Assembly: GCA_014529385.2 (NCBI GenBank)
Contig: CM043962.1
Location: forward strand, 91,382,680 to 91,442,679
Direction of reading: 5' to 3'
DNA length: 60,000 nucleotides
Origin: Adiantum capillus-veneris
Lineage: Eukaryota; Streptophyta; Polypodiopsida; Polypodiales; Pteridaceae
The translations under genes were made by a program, and so were the position numbers. Each line of letters opens with the position of its first letter. Position 1 is the stretch's first letter. Below the pieces are notes generated by a model, which was given only the letters and a program-made list of their open reading frames with translations, had not been told where the DNA came from and did not search any database. Shown here in pieces: positions 1 to 8,896 of this stretch.

Positions 1-1465
1 TGACTACTATCTATCCTTTTTGTTGATTTCTTTCTTATTATCTATTTACTTTCACTTTTTGGAAACACCCCTCGGGAAATCTAACTGCCCTGCATTGCAT
101 AGCTAGTGTGGAATTGTCCAGAGGGAGTCCAGGCCTGAGGGCAAGAGAGCACTAAGGTTGGACAAGGACTATGGTTAGCCAAGTGGGGTCATTGACTAGC
201 CAAAGTGGAATCCTTTGCTACATAGGCTACATTTCAGTTCTGGATGTGGCCGCAGTGTACAAAGAGGGTCGGATGACCTAGAAAGATACAATGGCAGCAT
301 CTCCTAAAATTTAGGGAACTGCTATTTTGGGACCTGAAAATGTCTTCGCGTCATTACGTGCAGTTTGACATGGGGATCATTTTGTTACTTTGTGGCCAAG
401 TCAACAGAGGCTGCAGGTGAGATATTTTTAGACCCGAGGGTCTAAAGCGGGAAAATGCACAAATGAGTGACACTTGGCACTCTGAGGCCAGTTTACTACT
501 TATAGAGAAGGCAAAAACGTGATTTATAGCTGGGAGGCTCATTTTGCAAGTCTTTGTCACAGGTTAAGAGCTATGGAGTGCTTGCTTTCCCTCTTATGCA
601 CAGTGCGGTGCTAGGAGTGATGCCCTGCACGCTACGCACTGCCCTCTCTCTCCCCTTTGGCAGTATGTTATGCCCCTCTAGTGGGCTCTTCATTTGACCA
701 ATGTACAGTTGTGTGGGTTCATGCGCGATTGCCGAGGCAAGAGCCTCTTGCACAGGTACTGGATTAGCTAGCGGCTAATCCCCCCGCAGGTACAGGTGAA
801 TTCGGAGAGGTTTCACGCCAGAAATCTCGTCCAATTCAAAGGGCAAGTAGCCCTACAGGTGCGGGAGCTCGAGGACTTGCTAGGGATGCGACCGGCACGC
901 GAAACGGAGCCCGAAACAGTGAATTACAGCCTGCTGTGTATTTTTGCAGGTTTAGGGTTTTGGCCCTAAACGGACCCTAATACCCCCAGGAGGTTCGGGG
1001 ACGCAAGGGGACCGCTGTACAGGCGATCTGGCGCATTTTCAGGGCTGAAAACCGAGAATTCAGCGTGCTGCAGATTCTCGCCAGGTTTTGCAAAGCGCCC
1101 GTATGCGTCGGGAGGGTCGGCCAATGCGTGGGAATATTGACTGTGAAGGGTTCTAGTACAGTTATGCTGCCGAAATCAAGCTGGAACAGTGGAAATTCAG
1201 CCGAGTTTGTGCGGGGCAGCTTGGAAAGAACCACAGCGTATATTCCCTCTTTTGAACAATAAAGAAATACCGAAAGGGGCGCCTAAGTTGGGGGCCAATC
1301 TGGTGTCCGTCTACTCATACAGGTGCAATCTAGCAGCCTGTATCCCTCTCCCCTTTGTTGTGTCTTGAAAGTACAGGTAAAATAGACGACTACTAATGGG
1401 TGAAAGCTAAATCAAGGTTTAAAGTAAAGTCTACCGCCCTTTTTGGATTGAACAGGCCGGTTTCA
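1..1465 (+). mobile_element. 5' LTR of Ty3 element E1 (first 13 bp outside window)
   Basis: The sequence is repeated at 7224-8688 at a constant offset of 7223 bp. I see two differences, both G to A in a CpG (near 737 and 1033). The 3' copy begins TGTCACCAGCG at 7211, so about 13 bp of this LTR lie upstream of the window. The LTR ends in CA at 1465. An AATAAA-type signal followed by AGAAATACCGAAAGGGGCGC (1258-1283) probably marks the 3' end of the R region. The short ORFs inside it are not credible genes. Confidence 0.93.
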
Positions 1466-1483
1466 TGGTTCCATCGACGGGAT
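1466..1483 (+). other. Primer binding site of E1
   Basis: TGGTTCCATCGACGGGAT follows directly after the terminal CA of the 5' LTR. It begins with TGG, the complement of a tRNA CCA end. It is not the common initiator-Met form (TGGTATCAGAGC), so the priming tRNA is not identified here. Confidence 0.6.
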
Positions 1484-1573
1484 TAAATCACTTTTTCCCA
1501 TAGAAGTGAGCCTTGGTCAGTTTTGGGCTTGAAGACACAGGGGATCATAGACCAGACACAGGGAATTGTAATT

Positions 1574-4500
1574 ATGGCTTACAGACCAGATGATGTGACT
1601 GAAGAGGTTTCCTCTTCACAGGGTCAACAGACACATGAAGTGGGTGAGTCCTCAAGACCACCACAGACTGATGATGATATATTCAGGACCCAGTTGGCTA
1701 CTGCTGTGGCTATGTTCACACAAGTAATGCAGAACCCAAGGTTTTTAGCCTTTCTGCAACCTCCTGTTCCGTCTCAGCAAGTTGGGTCACTGGATCATAT
1801 TCAAAAGCCTGTTAAGGCTCGAACACAGGTGATTCATACCGCACAGTCAATGGAAACACCTGTACACTTGACGGAGAACATGCAGTCTCCACAACGTATG
1901 CCTAAGGTGCAAGAACAGGTGGCTGAGATGCCAGTTTTTCAAGCTGTACCAATTCAGCCCGCCACCTTTCAGCAGCCTATAGCTGGTTCTAATGGGCAGG
2001 GAAGCAACTTACAGGCTATGCAACAGGTCTTCCCACCACCTTCAGTACACCCTGGCTATTTTGGAGGTGGATCGGTATTTCAGAGCATGGCTGGTCATGC
2101 ACCTGGAAATCAGTTTTATACGCCAGGAACAGTGTTTGGGGGTGCTCAAACGATGATGCCTAACCCCATGTACAGTGTCATGGGTATGCAACCAGGGTTT
2201 CAAAGCACTCAGGGACAATTTGGGATGCCACAAGCAAATTTTGGTATGGCTGGAATTACAAATCAGCAGCCAAATATGGCATTTCCAGGTCAAGTTAATA
2301 GCGGCCAAGGAACACAAATGAACCCTAATAGTGTTCCCATGTTTCAGTCACTTCCATATGACAATTTAACGCCGCTGGAGAGGCCAACTCCGTACAAAGA
2401 AGGTGGCAAAGGAGTGTCATTCACGACCTTTACAGGGTTTGATGACAGGAAGAAGGCTCTTTCATTCCTCCAGCAGTTTGACAAGGCCTATGCAGGGGGA
2501 AACTTTACAGAGGCTTCAAAGGTCCGCAAGGCAGCCACTTTCTTGACAGGGAATGCGGGACAATGGTGGACAACTTTATTGCTTCAAGGGCAAGCTCCGT
2601 CCACATGGATTTACTTCAAGCAGATTTTTGCAGCAGCATGGTTATCTGATGATTTCGAAGCAGATGTCATGACAGAATGGCACCAGCTTAATGCTGCCAC
2701 TTGCAGAAATCTGGATGATTACAATCGGAAGTTTTGGAAAGCTCTACTTCCAGTAACTTCCTATAGGTTTGTGCCATTGACAGAACAGATTGAAAAATAC
2801 TGTTGTGGCCTACCCAAAGGATTGAGAAAATACTGCACGAAGACAAAAGTCACTACTTTGACGCAGCTCATCGAGGTAGCAAACACTGGCAATGGTTTGC
2901 TCAAGGGAGAAGATTGTGAATTTAACACTGGCGTCAAGGCAGGATCAGGCAAGAAAAATTCAGCCAAGAAGCACGTTCCCAATGAGGCTCCTAAAGGGAC
3001 TCAGGAGTCGGCCAACGCAGGGAAAGACAAAGCTACGGCTGAATCAGAAAAAGGACCAGCAAAGAAATGGAAAAGACGTTTTCCTCGCAAGTCAGAAGAG
3101 CAAAAGAAGGTCCTAAGGACAGAGAACAAATGCTTTATATGTGAGCAGCCTGGCCACATCGCTTACAACTGTCCTACAAAGAAAAGGCCAGCTGATTCTG
3201 AAGACAAGGAAGACAGGAAAGGAAAGAAGCCCATGGATGGTCTAGTGCCAGATATGGTGGGCGACAAGCCAAATTCAGATGCAAGTGAGCTTTGCAGAGC
3301 ATGGGGAAAGGTCAGGGATCAAACAGTGCTTATCTTCTTTGATCCAGGTGCCAAAGCCAACTTCATTTCCCTAGAATTGGCTTCAAAGTTGGGAATCAGA
3401 CCTGAAGAGATGGGGTATACAGCAGAGGCAGGTTTGGCATGTCGTGGCCATACAGAGGCTGTGACACCCATCATTGGAAAGTTGCGTCTACATATCCAGT
3501 CCTATGTAGATGCTGAAGAATTTTACATCATGCCACTGGACGGATGTGATGTGTTGTTAGGTATTCCTTGGTTGTTTCGTGTACAGGGAATCATGGATGC
3601 CTACAACAAAAAGATCACTGTACAGAGCAAAGGAAAGACTCACATTCTGGATGTAAAGCTTAAAGGGGAGTCTATTCCTACTGTATCAGCTTCTGCTATT
3701 ACTTCTGTAATGAAAAAGCATCTGTCTGCGTACTTGGTTTTTGCACGTGAAGTGTCAGATTGTGATGAATCAAATTTATCTGTGCTAGATAAAGAAAGGT
3801 CAATGTTTTTACAACAGTATAGTGACTGCTTTTCCGATTCATTACCGTCTCAATTACCGCCAGAGAGACCCGAGGACCATGCGATAGATTTGGTGCCAGG
3901 CAGTAGCCCACCAAATAAGCCTCCGTACAGGGTTAGTGCGGCTCAGCAGAAAGAGATAATGGGCCAAGTACAGGAGTTGTTAGAAAAGGGGCTGATTCAG
4001 CCCAGTTCATCTCCATTCTGTTCTCCAGTGTTGTTGGTGCAAAAAAAGGATGGCTCATGGCGTATGTGCATCGACTACCGTGCACTGAACAAGAATACCA
4101 TCAAGAATAGGTTCCCTATACCTAGAATTGATGATATTATGGACAAATTAGAAGGAGCAGCTATGTTTAGCAGGATAGATCTAAAGAGTGGGTACCATCA
4201 GATCCGCATTAGATCAGAGGATGTGCACAAGACTGCTTTTAGAACAACGTTTGGCCTTTACGAATTTTTAGTGATGCCCTTTGGTCTCACAAATGCTCCT
4301 GCTACGTTCAATAGGATGATGGATAGAATTTTCCGTCCACACCAGCAGTTTGTTGGTACATTCTTTGATGACATGATAGTCTACTCAAAGAATGAAGAGG
4401 AGCATAGGCATCACTTGGCCATTGTGTTCAAAGAGCTACGCAGTCATAGGTTGCTCATCAATGCAAAAAAAGGTGAGTTTTTTCTGGAAGAGATTCACTT

Positions 4501-6637
4501 TCTGGGACACATTGTCTCAAAGGATGGTGTCAGAATGGATCCTGCAAAAGTCGAAGCGATCAAGTCATGGCCAAATTTGAAGACGGTGCATGATGTCCGA
4601 AGCTTCTTGGGACTATGCTCCTATTACAGAAGGTTTATCCGAAATTTCGCTGAGATTGCTTCACCTTTACATGCTCTTCAAAAGAAGGCAGTCACCTTTA
4701 GATGGACACAAAAAGAGATTTCAGCTTTTAATCTCTTAAAGGAAAAGATGACTTCGGATCCAGTCATTGTGTTGCCAGATCTTAGGAAGTCATTTGTGGT
4801 CCAGTGTGATGCCTGCGGTAGTAGCATTGGTGCAGTGCTAATGCAAGATGGCAGGGTAGTAGCCTATGAGAGCAGAATTTTGCAAGGGCCAGAGATGACC
4901 ATGCAGGTCTATGAGAAAGAGTTACTGGCTGTGATTCATGCGCTCTTAAGTTGGAAACACTACCTGCTAGGTGCAGATTTCGTTGTCCAAACGGATCATC
5001 AGACCTTGCGATACTTCTTGACACAGACAAAATTATCTGAAAAGCATATGCGATGGGCAAATATCTTGTCCATGTTCCATTTTCAGATTGTGCATGTGGA
5101 AGGCAAGAAGAACGTTGTGGCTGATGCCTTGTCAAGGAAGCCACAAATTTCAGCTGTGTCAATTCCTTATCATCATGAACTTGATGATATGAGAGAACAG
5201 TATGAAAATGATGAAGATTTTGCAAGGGTCTTCGAGCAGCTAATGCAAGGACAACGTCATGAACACTATCTTCTTAAAGACGGGTTCATGATGATGCATG
5301 GCAGATTGTGTGTCACAAAGCCATTGCGACGCAAAGTTATGGAAGAGAGTCATGTCCCACCGTATGCAGGGCATCGTGGTATTGATGCTACAATTAAAGC
5401 GGTTGAGACATTCTTCTATTGGCCTACATTGAGAAGGGATGTGGATGCCTTTGTGCGAGAATGCCTAATATGCCAAAAGGTCAAGTTTGACAGGCAAAAG
5501 GCACCAGGGTTATTGCAACCCCTACCTATTCCAGATAAACCATGGGAAAGTATTGCTATGGATTTTATCTTTGATCTTCCGAGAACGCAGACAGGAAACG
5601 ATGGTATTTGGACCATTATTTGCAGATTCAGCAAACAGGCTCATTTTATTCCTGTCAGGAAGAAGATAAAGCCAGATCAGATGGCACGCTTGTTTATGAG
5701 CAATATTTTCAAGTATCATGGCATGCCACAGTCGATTATTAGCGACCGTGATCCACGCATGACTAGTTTGTTCTGGAGAGGCTTGTTTGAGAATATGGGC
5801 ACCACGCTCAAATTCTCTTCGTCATTTCATCCTCAAACAGATGGGCAGTCAGAAGAGGCAAATTCTACTGTCCTAGATCTGCTGAAGTGCTATGTGTCAG
5901 AGCATAAAGGAAAGTGGGAGCAGTATTTGCCATTGGTGGAGTATGCATACAATAATACAGTGCATTCATCAACTGGCAAGGCACCTTTTGAGATAGTTGA
6001 AGGTGGCAAGAAAGTTCCTCCCATACTGCATACAAAGCACAAGATATTTGAAGCAGATAAGTATGTTCAAGACATGGATGAAATGTACAAGAAGGTCAAA
6101 GTGGCCTTAGAAAGGACTCAGGCAAAGCAAAAGAAAGCAGCTGATCGTCACCGTCGTGAAGTGGTATATTCACTTGGTGATTGGGTGCTTCTACGGTTTG
6201 AAAAGGCAAGGTTAAAGAAGATGAAGGGCAAGGAAAGACTCTTTCCAAAGCTCAGCATGCGTTACTATGGGCCTTTTCAAGTATGCGACATAATCAATGA
6301 TGTTGCATATAGGCTGAAATTGCCTGACAGTTGGAAGATTCACAATGCGTTTCATGTGAGTCTTCTCAGACCCTATGTGGGTGATGTGCCAGAAGATATG
6401 CCAGCTGAAGATCAGCCGGAAGTCGAGGAACTTGACGAAATCTTGGTCCCTGAACAGATTTTGGCACACAAAGAAAGGAAAGTGAAAGGCAAGGTTGCTA
6501 GGCGTTACTTGGTAAAGTTCAGAAACTATCCACCAATGGATGCTAAGTGGATGGAAGAAGGTGAACTTGCAGAGTCACCAACTGTGTTATCACTTTACCT
6601 GGAAGCCTTCGATTTGCAACCTACCTTGACCCCTTGA
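1574..6637 (+). CDS. Gag-Pol polyprotein of Ty3/gypsy chromovirus E1
   Basis: One uninterrupted frame of about 1687 codons. The ATG at 1574 is the first real start; the frame is open further upstream but without an ATG. Order: Gln/Met-rich gag N-terminus, retrotransposon gag domain (about residues 290-470), CCHC knuckle (520-533), aspartic protease with Asp590 in an FFDPGAKANF context, reverse transcriptase with FDDM at 931-934, RNase H (Asp1079), integrase with zinc-binding N-terminus and Asp1330, Asp1391, Glu1427 (exact 35-residue DD35E spacing), a GPF module near 1565, and a C-terminal chromodomain from about 1617. Polymerase and integrase copy the RNA and insert the cDNA; the chromodomain class is known to bias insertion to heterochromatin. 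No stop or frameshift is visible, so the element may still be competent. Confidence 0.95.
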   Translation: MAYRPDDVTEEVSSSQGQQTHEVGESSRPPQTDDDIFRTQLATAVAMFTQVMQNPRFLAFLQPPVPSQQVGSLDHIQKPVKARTQVIHTAQSMETPVHLTENMQSPQRMPKVQEQVAEMPVFQAVPIQPATFQQPIAGSNGQGSNLQAMQQVFPPPSVHPGYFGGGSVFQSMAGHAPGNQFYTPGTVFGGAQTMMPNPMYSVMGMQPGFQSTQGQFGMPQANFGMAGITNQQPNMAFPGQVNSGQGTQMNPNSVPMFQSLPYDNLTPLERPTPYKEGGKGVSFTTFTGFDDRKKALSFLQQFDKAYAGGNFTEASKVRKAATFLTGNAGQWWTTLLLQGQAPSTWIYFKQIFAAAWLSDDFEADVMTEWHQLNAATCRNLDDYNRKFWKALLPVTSYRFVPLTEQIEKYCCGLPKGLRKYCTKTKVTTLTQLIEVANTGNGLLKGEDCEFNTGVKAGSGKKNSAKKHVPNEAPKGTQESANAGKDKATAESEKGPAKKWKRRFPRKSEEQKKVLRTENKCFICEQPGHIAYNCPTKKRPADSEDKEDRKGKKPMDGLVPDMVGDKPNSDASELCRAWGKVRDQTVLIFFDPGAKANFISLELASKLGIRPEEMGYTAEAGLACRGHTEAVTPIIGKLRLHIQSYVDAEEFYIMPLDGCDVLLGIPWLFRVQGIMDAYNKKITVQSKGKTHILDVKLKGESIPTVSASAITSVMKKHLSAYLVFAREVSDCDESNLSVLDKERSMFLQQYSDCFSDSLPSQLPPERPEDHAIDLVPGSSPPNKPPYRVSAAQQKEIMGQVQELLEKGLIQPSSSPFCSPVLLVQKKDGSWRMCIDYRALNKNTIKNRFPIPRIDDIMDKLEGAAMFSRIDLKSGYHQIRIRSEDVHKTAFRTTFGLYEFLVMPFGLTNAPATFNRMMDRIFRPHQQFVGTFFDDMIVYSKNEEEHRHHLAIVFKELRSHRLLINAKKGEFFLEEIHFLGHIVSKDGVRMDPAKVEAIKSWPNLKTVHDVRSFLGLCSYYRRFIRNFAEIASPLHALQKKAVTFRWTQKEISAFNLLKEKMTSDPVIVLPDLRKSFVVQCDACGSSIGAVLMQDGRVVAYESRILQGPEMTMQVYEKELLAVIHALLSWKHYLLGADFVVQTDHQTLRYFLTQTKLSEKHMRWANILSMFHFQIVHVEGKKNVVADALSRKPQISAVSIPYHHELDDMREQYENDEDFARVFEQLMQGQRHEHYLLKDGFMMMHGRLCVTKPLRRKVMEESHVPPYAGHRGIDATIKAVETFFYWPTLRRDVDAFVRECLICQKVKFDRQKAPGLLQPLPIPDKPWESIAMDFIFDLPRTQTGNDGIWTIICRFSKQAHFIPVRKKIKPDQMARLFMSNIFKYHGMPQSIISDRDPRMTSLFWRGLFENMGTTLKFSSSFHPQTDGQSEEANSTVLDLLKCYVSEHKGKWEQYLPLVEYAYNNTVHSSTGKAPFEIVEGGKKVPPILHTKHKIFEADKYVQDMDEMYKKVKVALERTQAKQKKAADRHRREVVYSLGDWVLLRFEKARLKKMKGKERLFPKLSMRYYGPFQVCDIINDVAYRLKLPDSWKIHNAFHVSLLRPYVGDVPEDMPAEDQPEVEELDEILVPEQILAHKERKVKGKVARRYLVKFRNYPPMDAKWMEEGELAESPTVLSLYLEAFDLQPTLTP

Positions 6638-7197
6638 GTTTCAAAGCTAAATGGATTGTCAGTGTGACAATGGCTTTTGAAACAAATGATGTACATGGTA
6701 TTTAAAGTGAGCTCAAATCAAATACCTGTTACATGAATGTTAGAGCTGTACAGATTGTCAGTTTGGCAATTGCTCTTATGGAATGTCCAAAAGTTTGGTT
6801 AGTGCTATAGAAGTGAGTATTTCTTGTCAGTCTGTCAAGGATACAGTGATTGCTTCTATTAAAGAGTACATGTGTAACTGCATTCTTAAACTGTCGGTTT
6901 GGGTATGCTCGAAAGTGTTACGGGATCCAACGTGTACTATAAGACAGTGGCAAAATGTGCAGCTACCATTTTGTCATTGGAAAGTTAGTGACTCAAAGCA
7001 ATGGCAGAGTGCGCAACTACCACTATGTCATTGGGACAGGGTTCACACGCAAGCAATACATGTGTCGACGAGGTGTTGAATACACCAGGGTTGACAATGA
7101 GCATGTATGTGTCGTATATGTGTCGACAGGTGTTGAATACATCAGTGTTGACAGTAGGCATGTACGACATAGATGCAAACGAGGACGTTTGAGATTT
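6638..7197 (+). other. 3' untranslated internal region of E1
   Basis: About 560 bp between the gag-pol stop and the polypurine tract. I see no credible gene. It holds two imperfect direct repeats: a 35-bp unit at 6946-6980 and 7000-7034, and a 59-bp unit at 7060-7118 and 7119-7175. Confidence 0.7.
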
Positions 7198-7210
7198 CAA
7201 GAGGGGGGTA
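7198..7210 (+). other. Polypurine tract of E1
   Basis: CAAGAGGGGGGTA lies immediately upstream of the TG that opens the 3' LTR. That is the expected position of the plus-strand primer. Confidence 0.85.
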
Positions 7211-8688
7211 TGTCACCAGCGTGTGACTACTATCTATCCTTTTTGTTGATTTCTTTCTTATTATCTATTTACTTTCACTTTTTGGAAACACCCCTCGGGA
7301 AATCTAACTGCCCTGCATTGCATAGCTAGTGTGGAATTGTCCAGAGGGAGTCCAGGCCTGAGGGCAAGAGAGCACTAAGGTTGGACAAGGACTATGGTTA
7401 GCCAAGTGGGGTCATTGACTAGCCAAAGTGGAATCCTTTGCTACATAGGCTACATTTCAGTTCTGGATGTGGCCGCAGTGTACAAAGAGGGTCGGATGAC
7501 CTAGAAAGATACAATGGCAGCATCTCCTAAAATTTAGGGAACTGCTATTTTGGGACCTGAAAATGTCTTCGCGTCATTACGTGCAGTTTGACATGGGGAT
7601 CATTTTGTTACTTTGTGGCCAAGTCAACAGAGGCTGCAGGTGAGATATTTTTAGACCCGAGGGTCTAAAGCGGGAAAATGCACAAATGAGTGACACTTGG
7701 CACTCTGAGGCCAGTTTACTACTTATAGAGAAGGCAAAAACGTGATTTATAGCTGGGAGGCTCATTTTGCAAGTCTTTGTCACAGGTTAAGAGCTATGGA
7801 GTGCTTGCTTTCCCTCTTATGCACAGTGCGGTGCTAGGAGTGATGCCCTGCACGCTACGCACTGCCCTCTCTCTCCCCTTTGGCAGTATGTTATGCCCCT
7901 CTAGTGGGCTCTTCATTTGACCAATGTACAGTTGTGTGGGTTCATGCACGATTGCCGAGGCAAGAGCCTCTTGCACAGGTACTGGATTAGCTAGCGGCTA
8001 ATCCCCCCGCAGGTACAGGTGAATTCGGAGAGGTTTCACGCCAGAAATCTCGTCCAATTCAAAGGGCAAGTAGCCCTACAGGTGCGGGAGCTCGAGGACT
8101 TGCTAGGGATGCGACCGGCACGCGAAACGGAGCCCGAAACAGTGAATTACAGCCTGCTGTGTATTTTTGCAGGTTTAGGGTTTTGGCCCTAAACGGACCC
8201 TAATACCCCCAGGAGGTTCGGGGACGCAAGGGGACCGCTGTACAGGCGATCTGGCACATTTTCAGGGCTGAAAACCGAGAATTCAGCGTGCTGCAGATTC
8301 TCGCCAGGTTTTGCAAAGCGCCCGTATGCGTCGGGAGGGTCGGCCAATGCGTGGGAATATTGACTGTGAAGGGTTCTAGTACAGTTATGCTGCCGAAATC
8401 AAGCTGGAACAGTGGAAATTCAGCCGAGTTTGTGCGGGGCAGCTTGGAAAGAACCACAGCGTATATTCCCTCTTTTGAACAATAAAGAAATACCGAAAGG
8501 GGCGCCTAAGTTGGGGGCCAATCTGGTGTCCGTCTACTCATACAGGTGCAATCTAGCAGCCTGTATCCCTCTCCCCTTTGTTGTGTCTTGAAAGTACAGG
8601 TAAAATAGACGACTACTAATGGGTGAAAGCTAAATCAAGGTTTAAAGTAAAGTCTACCGCCCTTTTTGGATTGAACAGGCCGGTTTCA
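7211..8688 (+). mobile_element. 3' LTR of E1
   Basis: 1478 bp from TGTCACC to GGTTTCA, near-identical to 1-1465. It is followed at 8689 by CCCAG, the presumed 3' half of a 5-bp target duplication; the 5' half lies outside the window. The flank is the leader of a copia element, so E1 is nested in it. Confidence 0.95.
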
Positions 8689-8896
8689 CCCAGATTGTTG
8701 ATTTGTCGCTGTCTACACATCGAAGGACGGCTCACAGTTCTTGGAGGCTTGTCACATACGACACGGACGCATCTACACACAGATTGTAGGCGACATCCAT
8801 ACTAGTTCATTAGGTTGATATTGGTTCAGAGGTCAGTTTACAGGGGAAGCTTTGCCGAATTTTTCCCAGGAAAGTAAACTACTGTGAAGCGTAGCT
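8689..8896 (+). other. Leader region of copia element E2
   Basis: 208 bp between E1 and the copia start codon. A degenerate primer-binding-site-like string, TGGTTCAGAGGTC, occurs near 8821. If it is real, the bases before it are the end of the 5' LTR. I could not match them to the 3' LTR candidate at 12965, so the boundary is uncertain. Confidence 0.4.

Noticed and set aside
354-1262. Short ORFs in the E1 LTR (also at 7577-8485)
   Set aside because: They are duplicated only because the LTR is, overlap on both strands and show no domain.
1523-1573. Upstream extension of E1 gag-pol to 1523
   Set aside because: The codon at 1523 is TTG; the first ATG in frame is 1574.
8689-8696. Complete target duplication for E1
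   Set aside because: The left flank is outside the window, so CCCAG cannot be confirmed.
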